Source: Alteromonadaceae bacterium 2753L.S.0a.02 (lineage in GTDB: Bacteria > Pseudomonadota > Gammaproteobacteria > Pseudomonadales > Cellvibrionaceae). From it: a DNA stretch of 64,000 nucleotides. A program made the position numbers and the translations under genes. The notes under the pieces were generated by a model that saw only the letters and a program-made list of their open reading frames with translations, ran no database searches and was not told where the DNA came from. Of the stretch, positions 36,011 through 44,257 are shown in pieces. Numbering within the stretch: position 1 is the stretch's first letter; every line of letters begins with the position of its first letter. The DNA lies in NCBI GenBank assembly GCA_007827375.1, contig VISH01000002.1, positions 4,303,001 through 4,367,000 on the forward strand, given 5' to 3'.

Positions 36011-38062
36011 TCAGTGTACATCTTTCCAATATTCACGGTTAAGTAACCAGGTGAATATCAACAATACGCCGAGGAATAGGAATACATAGATACCGATACG
36101 AGGACGCTTTTCAGCCACAGGCTCTGACAGATAGGTCATGAAATTGACCAGATCAAAAACTGCCTCGTCGAACTCTTCCGAACTCATAGACCCTTTAACG
36201 TTGCCAACCTTGAGGCTACCGCAAGGAGCCAGCTCCGCCTCACCAAGCGCGTTACGCACCACGTGACCATGGGCATCGCGATGCTCCCCGGGAGCACACT
36301 CCGGCAAGCCCTGCAGTTCCATCAACACATGGGGCATACCCACACTGGCAAATACCTTGTTGTTGACGCCGGTTGGGCGAGAGTCATCTTTGTAGAAATT
36401 GCGCAAAAAGGTATGCACCCACTCTGGTGAACGGGCACGGGTCACCAAGGTAAGGTCGGGCGGCGTAGCACCCAACCACTTTTTGGATTTGGCGGGAGCC
36501 ATGGCGATGGTCATCAGTTCACCAATCTTCTGGTCGCTGAACACCATATTTTCGAGCATTAAATCTGACGGAATATCGAGGTCTTCCGCGACGCGCTCGT
36601 AACGGGAATATCCCGCGGAATGGCAGCCCATGCAGTAGTTCACAAAATATTTTGCGCCGCGCTGCAATGAAGCCTTATCGCCGAGCTCGGGTTCAAAATG
36701 GTCACAGGGAACTGCGCCACATTCACCACCGGTAGAGCCCACCGCTTTTAGCGGTACGAAGACCAGTATCAGGAAAAGTACCAAGCCACCGAGCACCAAA
36801 ATTAATGGCAGGCCTTTCTTTTGCACCCGCTCGGGCTCGGGTAGGGTTTTCTCCATTTTGGTCCAGAATGGCAAGCCGATGAAATACAGGAAGTACAACA
36901 CTGTACATATCTGGGCCAATGCAGTGCGTGAGGGCGAAGGCGCTTTGAGGCCGAGATAACCGAGAACCACAAAAGTCGCAGCAAACACGATAAGTGCAAC
37001 ACGACTAAAGGTACCTTTGTAGCGCACCGATTTAACAGGGCTGCGATCTAACCAAGGCAGGAAGAACAGCACCACAATGGCCAGCGCCATCGCAATAAAG
37101 CCCAGGAATTTCGATGTGAACACACCGCCAAGATCGAAGGTAACTGCACGCAAGATGGCGTAGAACGGCGTGAAATACCAAACAGGTGCAATATGCTCGG
37201 GTGTTTTCAGTGAATTTGCCTGTTCGAAGTTGGCGTGCTCCAGGAAATAACCATTCAATTCCGGCGCAAAGAAAATCACACCACAGAATGCGAACAGGAA
37301 TACCGTGATCCCCACCAAGTCGTGCACGGTGTAATACGGATGGAAAGGTACGCCATCAACAGGAATGCCATTGGCGTCTTTGTTTTTCTTGATTTCAACA
37401 CCGTCGGGGTTATTGGAGCCAACCTCGTGCAAGGCCAACAAGTGCAACACGACTAAGGCCAGCAACACGATAGGCACAGCAACAACATGAAGTGCAAAGA
37501 AGCGGTTCAGGGTAGCACCGGAAATAAGGTAGTCACCGCGTATCCACTGTACCAGGTCTTCACCGACATAGGGAATCGCGCCGAACAGGTTAACAATTAC
37601 CTGGGCACCCCAGTATGACATCTGTCCCCAGGGCAATACATAACCGAGGAAGGCTTCTGCCATAAGCGCAACGTAGATCACCATACCAAAGATCCACACC
37701 AGTTCGCGCGGGTTACGGTATGAGCCATACATCAGGCCACGAAACATGTGCAGATACACCACCAGGAAAAACGCCGAAGCGCCGGTGGAATGCATGTAGC
37801 GGATGATCCAGCCGTAGGGCACGTCCCGCATGATGTACTCAACCGATGCGAACGCCTGTTCAGCGGTGGGCACGTAATTCATGGTGAGCCATACGCCGGT
37901 AAGAAGTTGGTTAACCAACACCAACAGCGAGATCACCCCGAAGAAATACCAAAAGTTGAAATTCTTGGGCGCGTAATATTTGCCCATGTGAGTATCCCAC
38001 GCACGTTGCACGGGAAGGCGAGCGTCTATCCAGTTCCACAATCCAGTCAGCCAGTTAATCAT
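36011..38062 (-). CDS. Fused cytochrome b / cytochrome c1 of the bc1 complex
   Basis: One 683-residue frame encodes both subunits. The N-terminal 400 or so residues are cytochrome b, with haem and quinone-site blocks MHSTGASAFFLVVYLHMFRG, GYVLPWGQMSYWGAQVI, HVVAVPIVLLALVVLHLLALHE and the PEWY-like PVWYFTPFYA. After a loop and one more membrane helix (LPLILVLGGLVLFLILVFVPL) comes cytochrome c1, with haem c motif CMGCH, a long periplasmic domain and a C-terminal anchor. The joint design resembles Bradyrhizobium FbcH, which is cut after translation. ATG 38062 with AGGAGG is preferred. It starts 4 bp after petA. Confidence 0.9.
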   Translation of the reverse strand: MINWLTGLWNWIDARLPVQRAWDTHMGKYYAPKNFNFWYFFGVISLLVLVNQLLTGVWLTMNYVPTAEQAFASVEYIMRDVPYGWIIRYMHSTGASAFFLVVYLHMFRGLMYGSYRNPRELVWIFGMVIYVALMAEAFLGYVLPWGQMSYWGAQVIVNLFGAIPYVGEDLVQWIRGDYLISGATLNRFFALHVVAVPIVLLALVVLHLLALHEVGSNNPDGVEIKKNKDANGIPVDGVPFHPYYTVHDLVGITVFLFAFCGVIFFAPELNGYFLEHANFEQANSLKTPEHIAPVWYFTPFYAILRAVTFDLGGVFTSKFLGFIAMALAIVVLFFLPWLDRSPVKSVRYKGTFSRVALIVFAATFVVLGYLGLKAPSPSRTALAQICTVLYFLYFIGLPFWTKMEKTLPEPERVQKKGLPLILVLGGLVLFLILVFVPLKAVGSTGGECGAVPCDHFEPELGDKASLQRGAKYFVNYCMGCHSAGYSRYERVAEDLDIPSDLMLENMVFSDQKIGELMTIAMAPAKSKKWLGATPPDLTLVTRARSPEWVHTFLRNFYKDDSRPTGVNNKVFASVGMPHVLMELQGLPECAPGEHRDAHGHVVRNALGEAELAPCGSLKVGNVKGSMSSEEFDEAVFDLVNFMTYLSEPVAEKRPRIGIYVFLFLGVLLIFTWLLNREYWKDVH

Positions 38063-38066
38063 TGTT

Positions 38067-38666
38067 TTATGCCTCCTGACCTTCGCCAATGAGCAACATG
38101 TCGTCACTCAAAAACTGATAGGGTGGAATCTCCAGGTTGATTGGCGCGGGAACGCCCTCCAGTACACGGCCAGCAAGATCGAACTTGGAACCGTGACAAC
38201 GACAGAAAAAGCCGCCCAACCACGCTTCGCCGCCCAAATCTTCAGCGCCCACATCAGGGCGATACGTAGGTGCGCAGCCTAGATGGGTACACAAGCCCAA
38301 AATCACCGCCACCGGCTCATGGCCTTCGATGGAACGGGTGCGATTTTTTACGTAATCGGGCTGTGTTGATTTGTCTGAGTTGGGATCGCGCAAACGGGGT
38401 TCAATTTCGGCGAGGGTGGCCAAGGCTTCCGGGGTGCGACGCAAAACATAGACCGGCTTACCGCGCCACTCAACAGTAATCATCTGCCCGGGTTCAAGTT
38501 TTGAAATGTTTACTTCAACGGGTGCTCCAGCGGCCTTTGCTTTGGCACTGGGGTTCCACGATCCGACAAAAGGAACAGCGGCACCGACTACGCCGGCTGC
38601 GCCCACAACGGAGGTTAGTGCAGTGAGAACCCTGCGACGCCCCTCATTAACTCCGTCATTGCTCAT
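38067..38666 (-). CDS. petA: Rieske iron-sulfur protein of the bc1 complex
   Basis: The 199-residue protein provides the 2Fe-2S cluster that takes electrons from ubiquinol at the periplasmic side. It begins with an RRR motif and one membrane segment (VLTALTSVVGAAGVVGAAVPFV), consistent with Tat export and anchoring. The two cluster-binding loops are CTHLGC and CRCHGS. ATG 38666 lies 9 nt from GGGAG; another in-frame ATG at 38675 directly abuts that site and is less likely. It is followed by the fused cytochrome gene. Confidence 0.95.
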   Translation of the reverse strand: MSNDGVNEGRRRVLTALTSVVGAAGVVGAAVPFVGSWNPSAKAKAAGAPVEVNISKLEPGQMITVEWRGKPVYVLRRTPEALATLAEIEPRLRDPNSDKSTQPDYVKNRTRSIEGHEPVAVILGLCTHLGCAPTYRPDVGAEDLGGEAWLGGFFCRCHGSKFDLAGRVLEGVPAPINLEIPPYQFLSDDMLLIGEGQEA

Positions 38667-39011
38667 GACGTTCATCTCCCATTTTCGGCTTTATCGGCCT
38701 GTCACGTTGATTTATATAAACTTGTCGAACTCACCATGGCACGAGGCAACGCCGGCATCAGCTCGAAGCTGAACCTATAGCGTCGGAGTTTCTGAAAAGC
38801 TGGCAATTATAATAATTTGGAGACCCACATTTAGTGTCCGCAACCAAACGCGGTTAGCTCTTGTATTGCTCAATGCTGACGGGATGCCAAGCCCGAGATT
38901 CCGGCTTAATGGCATTTTAAACAGCGCCCCCATAAAAAGTGGCGTTATGGTAAAGAAATTCGCCCAATGTGACAAGGCACCCGGGCCGCGGAAGCGGCGC
39001 GCAATACATGC
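38667..39011. other. Intergenic region before petA
   Basis: About 345 bp between petA and the rpsI terminator. A TATAAT (minus strand, 38812-38807) is the best -10 candidate for the petA operon, but no convincing -35 lies at 17 bp. No gene is visible. Confidence 0.35.
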
Positions 39012-39044
39012 AAAAACGCCCGATCCATGCGGGCTCGGGCGTCT
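39012..39044 (-). terminator. Intrinsic terminator after rpsI
   Basis: On the minus strand ACGCCCGA pairs with TCGGGCGT around an 11-nt loop and is followed by TTTTTG. It lies 23 bp past the rpsI stop and separates the ribosomal genes from the petA operon. Confidence 0.85.
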
Positions 39045-39066
39045 TGTGTCGATGCAGAATGCCAGC

Positions 39067-39459
39067 TTAACGCTTGGAGAATTGTGGCTTCTTACGGGCT
39101 TTTCTGAGGCCAACTTTCTTACGTTCGACCTCACGAGCATCACGAGTCACGTAGCCTGCGGAACGCAGTGTGCCACGCAGCGCTTCATCGTAAGCCATTA
39201 ATGCGCGTGTCAAACCGTGACGAATAGCACCGGCCTGACCAAAACTACCGCCGCCTTTAACAGTTGCGTTGATATCGAATTTATCGACGTTATCAGTCGC
39301 TTCGAGAGGCTGACGCACGATCATGCGCGCCACTTCGCGACCAAAGTACTCGTCGAGCGGGCGGTTGTTAACCGTAATGGTGCCGGTACCCGAAGAAATA
39401 AAAACTCGCGCTGTGGCGGTTTTGCGTCGGCCCGTACCGTAGTATTGTTCTGCTGCCAT
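39067..39459 (-). CDS. rpsI: 30S ribosomal protein S9
   Basis: The 130-residue protein has the S9 signatures YYGTGRRKTATARVFI at the start, IRHGLTRALMAYDEALRGTLRSAG in the middle and the basic tail VGLRKARKKPQFSKR that reaches the P-site tRNA. Length equals E. coli S9. It follows rplM by 16 bp in the universal rplM-rpsI operon and ends before a strong terminator. Confidence 0.98.
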   Translation of the reverse strand: MAAEQYYGTGRRKTATARVFISSGTGTITVNNRPLDEYFGREVARMIVRQPLEATDNVDKFDINATVKGGGSFGQAGAIRHGLTRALMAYDEALRGTLRSAGYVTRDAREVERKKVGLRKARKKPQFSKR

Positions 39460-39475
39460 GTTGGGCTCCTAGTTC

Positions 39476-39904
39476 TTATATGTTGAGTGCTTGAGGTTGC
39501 TGGGCGGTGTGCGGATGCGCGTCGCCGGCATAAACCTTCAATTTTTTAAACATTGCACGACCGAGTGGGCCTTTGGGCAACATGCCCTTAACGGCGGTTT
39601 CGATAGTGCGTTCAGGAGCTTTCTGGATCAGCTTTTCAAAACTGATGGACTTCAAGCCACCGATGTAGCCGGTGTGGTGGTGGTACATCTTATCTTTCGC
39701 TTTGTTGCCCGTTACGCGCACTTTTTCGGCGTTAATGACTACGATGTAATCGCCGGTGTCGACGTGCGGGGTATATTCAGGCTTATGCTTACCGCGCAAG
39801 CGGTGAGCAATCTCTGCAGCCATACGGCCCAGAGTTTTGCCTTCAGCGTCGATGATGTACCAGTCGCGTTTCACTGTTTGAGAGTTGGCACTGATGGTCT
39901 TCAT
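39476..39904 (-). CDS. rplM: 50S ribosomal protein L13
   Basis: The 142-residue protein has the L13 signatures DAEGKTLGRMAAEIAHRLRGKHK, VDTGDYIVVINAEKV and AVKGMLPKGPLGRAMFKKLKVY. Length equals E. coli L13. It is the first gene of rplM-rpsI and has a strong sigma70-like promoter about 90 bp upstream. In E. coli L13 represses its own operon by binding the leader; the stem-loop in this leader could serve the same purpose, but that is inference. Confidence 0.98.
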   Translation of the reverse strand: MKTISANSQTVKRDWYIIDAEGKTLGRMAAEIAHRLRGKHKPEYTPHVDTGDYIVVINAEKVRVTGNKAKDKMYHHHTGYIGGLKSISFEKLIQKAPERTIETAVKGMLPKGPLGRAMFKKLKVYAGDAHPHTAQQPQALNI

Positions 39905-39954
39905 GTTATTTCTGCCTTACGAAGGTACGGGTTAGAAAATAAAGTGTTAAAACC

Positions 39955-39978
39955 GGCCCGGCTAAGAGTTGACGGGCC
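39955..39978 (-). promoter_or_regulatory. Leader stem-loop of rplM
   Basis: In the 5' leader, GGCCCG (minus strand) pairs with CGGGCC around a 12-nt loop and is followed by GGTTTT. It lies between the promoter and the rplM start. It may be the autoregulatory L13-binding element or an attenuator; sequence alone does not tell. Confidence 0.45.
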
Positions 39979-39991
39979 AAAAGGAGCGCGG

Positions 39992-40020
39992 AGTCTACAG
40001 AAAGGTCGCTCAATTTTCAA
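39992..40020 (-). promoter_or_regulatory. Sigma70-like promoter of rplM-rpsI
   Basis: On the minus strand TTGAAA (40020-40015) and TAGACT (39997-39992) are separated by exactly 17 bp, close to the TTGACA/TATAAT consensus. They lie about 90 bp upstream of the rplM ATG. Confidence 0.7.
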
Positions 40021-40060
40021 GCATTTTTAGGGCAACCGCGCCAAACAATTGGCCACTGAG

Positions 40061-40999
40061 TCAGTGTTTGGGGTGATGCCAAATTCGTGAGTAGAAATAC
40101 TCATCGATACCCGCAGCGAGCTCTGCGGAGAGCTTGGGGTTTTGCAGCGAAATCAGACGCGTACGCGGTGTTACCAGCACCCGGCTTTCGAGCGGAAAGT
40201 ATTGATGGAAAATGTCGTCCAGGCGCTTGCCACTGTCTTGCTCAAACAAAATCTTCATCCCCGCCCGCAAGCGTGCTACGACGTAAGGCTTCATCTTACT
40301 CACGGTGAGATAAACGGGTATTGGGTAATAAATGTAGAGGTCATCCACCAAAACCAGGTCAGGATAAAGGGTGAGATACTCGGTGAACACCCCTTCAATT
40401 TCGAGCACGCTCAGCGCCAGAAAATCGAAGCGTTTCTTATCGAGCATGCGAATCAGGTGCTCAATGCTCTTGCCTTCGACCACGGTTACACCGGCAGAAT
40501 TGTACACAAACCGGTCTGGCCAACTGTCGCCCTGCCCGATGCTTAATTGCTTCAGATCTTCCAGCGATTTTACAGAGGCAAATTTATCGAGATCTTCGCG
40601 ACGAACCAGTAAACGTCGCAGCCCGAGCATGGATTTTAAAAATGGCTGACGGTACCAATGCATAGCCCCGGTGTCTTCACCCAGTGAAGGCGCACCAGCG
40701 CGAAAACTGGTGTGAAGAGCGCCGTTTGACATGGCTTTCACCCAGCGGCTGCCAGTTAGCAAGCGGCTATCCAATTCTAAGGTATACGGGCCAAATTCTG
40801 GCTCTGACACCTTCAGCAGAAGATTTAACAGCCCTGCCTGATAGAGTTGAATATCGCCACTCCAACCACCCATTTGGTGGCGAATATGCTGGGCGCTGGT
40901 ATCCAAAGCGTGTGCGTTAAGTGTTTGCGCTAATAGTAGCGCAGTGTATAACGGCCAGAAAAATACACGGGTAAAGCACCTGGGTAGCTTATTGCTCAT
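40061..40999 (-). CDS. Exported solute-binding-like protein (SBP family 3 fold)
   Basis: The 312-residue protein has a signal peptide (CFTRVFFWPLYTALLLAQTLNAHA) and a periplasmic binding fold related to amino-acid-binding proteins (family 3). Landmarks are SLEDLKQLSIGQGDSWPDRF and IRMLDKKRFDFLALSVLEIEG. ATG 40999 has GGAGG upstream. There is no transporter gene nearby. It resembles the product at 59784-60620 (shared IGQGDSWPD versus LGQGEAWID and KRFDFLAL versus KRFDAFPR), so the two are paralogues. Orphan proteins of this kind often sense rather than transport; the ligand is unknown. Confidence 0.75.
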   Translation of the reverse strand: MSNKLPRCFTRVFFWPLYTALLLAQTLNAHALDTSAQHIRHQMGGWSGDIQLYQAGLLNLLLKVSEPEFGPYTLELDSRLLTGSRWVKAMSNGALHTSFRAGAPSLGEDTGAMHWYRQPFLKSMLGLRRLLVRREDLDKFASVKSLEDLKQLSIGQGDSWPDRFVYNSAGVTVVEGKSIEHLIRMLDKKRFDFLALSVLEIEGVFTEYLTLYPDLVLVDDLYIYYPIPVYLTVSKMKPYVVARLRAGMKILFEQDSGKRLDDIFHQYFPLESRVLVTPRTRLISLQNPKLSAELAAGIDEYFYSRIWHHPKH

Positions 41000-41164
41000 G
41001 AGCCTCCAACCATTCATTTCCAACAGGCGAAACCAAACGGGTGTGTGATCGCTACCTTTAATAGTAGATGGCAATACGTTTTTTGTAAGATCACACGCTA
41101 CAAACGTGTGCAATAGGAGAGATGCCCATCCATCATATAACGGTGATGCCGAGGCAATGGACGC

Positions 41165-42301
41165 TCAAGCTTTGTGCTCCCGCGCCAGGTATTCCTGGCT
41201 TTGCATTTCTTGCAAGCGACTTACAGTTCGCTCAAACTCAAACGCTAAACGCCCCTCGCTATAGAGTTGCAACATAGGTTTGTCGGCAGACAGAATGAGT
41301 TTCACGTTGCGGTCGTAAAACTCATCGACTAAATAAATGAAACGACGCGCCTGGTCATCGTTACGCTCGGTAAATAGCGGCACACCAGCAACGATAACCG
41401 CGTGAAATTCGCGCGCGATTTCGATGTAGTCATTTTGCGATCGAGGCCCATCGCACAGCGTTGCGAATGAAAACCAGGCAACATCATCGGAAATGCATTT
41501 CGCACTGATATTGCGGCCATTAATTTCCAGCGATACATTCTGCTCAACATGCTGTGTATCGGGCACCAGGCTATTAAAACAATCCTGCAATTGCTGCTCG
41601 CTGGCGGAATCGTTAGCATCATAATAAAGCGCGGCTTTTTGAAGTGCACGCAAGCGATAGTCAACACCGCCATCCACATTTAATACTGCGGTATGCTTCT
41701 TGAGCAATTCTATGGCTGGTAAAAACCGCACCCGCTGCAGACCATCTTTATAAAGCCCATCCGGTGCAATATTAGAGGTGGCCACAAGTACCACGCCCCT
41801 CTCAAATAAGCGTTCCAGCAAATTTGCCAAAATCATCGCATCGGTAATATCAATCACAAAGAATTCATCGAAACAAATAACCCATGCTTGATCGGCCAAC
41901 CTATCTGCCACGGTGTTTAGTGGGTCTTTGTAACTTTTAAGGGTCTTTAATTCACTGTGCACACGTCGCATGAAACGGTGAAAATGAGTTCGCATCTTTT
42001 GTTCGAAGGGCAGCGATTCGAAGAAGATATCCATTAAATAAGTTTTTCCGCGCCCAACACCGCCCCAGAAATACAAGCCTCGCTGCGTTCTCTGTTGGCG
42101 TCGACCTACGAGCCCACTGGCAAGTGCTGAAACTCTTCGTAACAGGTTGCCGCCATTACCCCAGGGGCTTTGCGGATATTCCTCAACCAATCGCTCATAG
42201 AGCTGTTGTAAGGCCTGCACGGCCTGTAACTGAGCGGCATCACTAATATAACCGTGTCGTTCAAGATCTTGTTGATAGCGTTGTGCAGGGGTATTTGACA
42301 T
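41165..42301 (-). CDS. zapE: Cell division ATPase ZapE (AFG1-like)
   Basis: ZapE is an ATPase that acts on the Z-ring in division. The 378-residue protein has Walker A GGVGRGKTYLMD, Walker B VICFDEFFVIDITDA and the sensor/arginine-rich ATSNIAPDGLYKDGLQR. It begins TPAQRYQQDLERHGY, the family start. ATG 42301 is used; the frame stays open to 42373 but gives an unlikely hydrophobic extension. It is divergent from yhcB, the conserved neighbourhood in gammaproteobacteria (zapE, yhcB, degS next to rplM-rpsI). Confidence 0.94.
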   Translation of the reverse strand: MSNTPAQRYQQDLERHGYISDAAQLQAVQALQQLYERLVEEYPQSPWGNGGNLLRRVSALASGLVGRRQQRTQRGLYFWGGVGRGKTYLMDIFFESLPFEQKMRTHFHRFMRRVHSELKTLKSYKDPLNTVADRLADQAWVICFDEFFVIDITDAMILANLLERLFERGVVLVATSNIAPDGLYKDGLQRVRFLPAIELLKKHTAVLNVDGGVDYRLRALQKAALYYDANDSASEQQLQDCFNSLVPDTQHVEQNVSLEINGRNISAKCISDDVAWFSFATLCDGPRSQNDYIEIAREFHAVIVAGVPLFTERNDDQARRFIYLVDEFYDRNVKLILSADKPMLQLYSEGRLAFEFERTVSRLQEMQSQEYLAREHKA

Positions 42302-42528
42302 GAAAACAGAGCTTATACAAAAAGAAACGGCGCATTCTAACCAGATGCCCCCAGCGAAAACAGTGCCATTCAACGGACGCCTTACGCTTCTTGGCGAGAA
42401 TTCACCGCAGATGGGATTACCATGGTGTATTATTGGCGGTCAATTAAATGCCCTCGCAGGAGAGCTCTACCCAGTGCAGGGAATTTAGGGTAGCCTGGGG
42501 GCAGTGTCTTTTTTTACGGAGGTCACCT

Positions 42529-43005
42529 TTGTTTTCACTCGAAATTCTCATCATGGTCAGCACTATCGTATTTTGTGTTGGTGGTCTGTTGGGCGCAATC
42601 ATCAGTCGTACTCTGTTGCCGCCAGAGCAACAGAAAGACTTAGAGCAGAGCTTGCAGCTAACTCGGCAAGAGTTGAGCCAGTACCAACAGGATGTTGCGC
42701 AACATTTCGCGGAAACCTCCAAGTTGGTTCACAACCTCACACAAAGTTACAAAGAAGTTCACGAGCACCTTGCTCGCGGTGCAGTGGAACTCACCAACTC
42801 GGAAATCAGTCGTAAAATTCTCGCCGCAGGTGAAGGCACACTGAACCTCGAAGCCGACGCGATGGATGAAGTGAATATTGAACCGCCCAAAGACTGGGCT
42901 CCGAAAACTCCTGGTCAAACCGGAACTCTCAGCGAAGAATACGGCCTACAAGACGATGAAGTCAGTGAGGCTGTTGAAGTACCCTCTCAAAAGCGCGTGG
43001 GCTGA
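42529..43005 (+). CDS. zapG: YhcB/ZapG-family membrane protein
   Basis: The 158-residue protein has an N-terminal membrane helix (IMVSTIVFCVGGLLGAIISR) followed by a coiled coil (QQKDLEQSLQLTRQELSQYQQDVAQHFAETSKLV) and an acidic disordered tail, the YhcB/DUF1043 layout. In E. coli the protein (also named ZapG) links envelope synthesis and division. The start is TTG 42529, 6 nt after GGAGG; no ATG fits as well. Upstream lies divergent zapE and downstream the DegS-like protease. Confidence 0.88.
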   Translation: MFSLEILIMVSTIVFCVGGLLGAIISRTLLPPEQQKDLEQSLQLTRQELSQYQQDVAQHFAETSKLVHNLTQSYKEVHEHLARGAVELTNSEISRKILAAGEGTLNLEADAMDEVNIEPPKDWAPKTPGQTGTLSEEYGLQDDEVSEAVEVPSQKRVG

Positions 43006-43081
43006 GCTTCAATAGCCGGCCGGAAACACGCGTCGCTGACCCTATGGCGAGACGCGAGTTACCTAAAATATTCCAGGAATC

Positions 43082-44248
43082 GTGGTAATGGGGTCAATTT
43101 ATAAGGCAGTGTTGTACATCCGATGGCCGGTTATGTTTGGCCTGGTGATGGCGCTTACCGCCCTGGTGTTGTTTCCCGATATGCGGCTGCGCTCGCTGGG
43201 GAACAACGCTAACAATAATCCATCGGGACTCACCCCTAACGAACTCGAAGCCTGGCAGGGGCCAGTTTCTTACGCCCGAGCCGTCGCGCGAGCGGCTCCA
43301 GCCGTGGTGAATATTTATACACTCAAGCAGGTACGCAACCGTCGCCACCCATTGTTTGACGACCCGCTTTACAGGCACTTCTTCAACCTCTCGGACATTC
43401 CCCGGCAACAACGCATGCAATCAGCACGGGGGTCTGGCGTAATCGTGAGCAAAGAAGGTTATATTCTCACCAGCAACCATGTTATCGACGGGGTCGATGA
43501 GATTGTTGTGGCGCTCGCTGATGGACGCGAAGCGAAAGCGCAACTTAAAGGTGTTAACCGCCCAAACGATCTGGCGGTGTTAAAAATAGATTTGGAACAG
43601 CTAACCCCCATTCCTATCGGTTCACCCGACACCGCAATGGTAGGTGATGTGGTACTGGCGATAGGTAACGCCTTCGGCATGGGCCAAACCGTAACGCAAG
43701 GCATTATCAGTGCGACACGACGGCGCGGCTTTAATATAGCTTACTTCGAAAATTTCATTCAAACCGACGCAGCCATCAACCCAGGAAACTCCGGAGGCGC
43801 TTTGGTGGATGCGCACGGCAATCTGCTGGGAATCAACACCGCCATTCTCGATCAATCTGGTTCAGCCAGTGGCATTGGCTTTGCGATTCCGGCCGACACC
43901 GCCATCCAGACCCTAAACGATATTGTCGAATTCGGACGCGTGGTACGCGGCTGGCTGGGTGTCGAAGCACAACCCTTATCACCGCGCCTGGCGCAATCTT
44001 TCAACTTGCGCACCAACAATGGGGTGCTAATCACACGGGTTGCTGAACAGGGCCCTGCCGATAAAGCCGGTTTGCGCCCTGGTGATGTCATCACGCGCAT
44101 TAATGACAGCCTGGTTGGCGATGGCCGCTGGGGTCAACAAGAAGTGGCAGAATCACGCCCGGGCGATAAAGTATCGATTGAAATTATTCGCGAGGGTCAG
44201 GTACAGGTCGTTGAAGCCGTGCTGGGATCGGAGCCCATCGCCAGCTAA
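43082..44248 (+). CDS. degS: DegS/AlgW-type periplasmic serine protease
   Basis: The 388-residue protein has one N-terminal membrane helix (about 10-29), a trypsin-like domain with triad His133 (TSNHVIDG), Asp163 (PNDLAVLK) and Ser237 (NPGNSGGAL), and one C-terminal PDZ domain (RGWLGVEAQPLSPRLA and GPADKAGLRPGDVI). One PDZ and a membrane anchor mark DegS/AlgW, the protease that starts release of the envelope-stress sigma factor from its anti-sigma. The frame begins at GTG 43082; ATG 43088 is a fair alternative start. It is in the conserved zapE-yhcB region. Confidence 0.92.
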   Translation: MVMGSIYKAVLYIRWPVMFGLVMALTALVLFPDMRLRSLGNNANNNPSGLTPNELEAWQGPVSYARAVARAAPAVVNIYTLKQVRNRRHPLFDDPLYRHFFNLSDIPRQQRMQSARGSGVIVSKEGYILTSNHVIDGVDEIVVALADGREAKAQLKGVNRPNDLAVLKIDLEQLTPIPIGSPDTAMVGDVVLAIGNAFGMGQTVTQGIISATRRRGFNIAYFENFIQTDAAINPGNSGGALVDAHGNLLGINTAILDQSGSASGIGFAIPADTAIQTLNDIVEFGRVVRGWLGVEAQPLSPRLAQSFNLRTNNGVLITRVAEQGPADKAGLRPGDVITRINDSLVGDGRWGQQEVAESRPGDKVSIEIIREGQVQVVEAVLGSEPIAS

Positions 44249-44257
44249 GATTAACCA

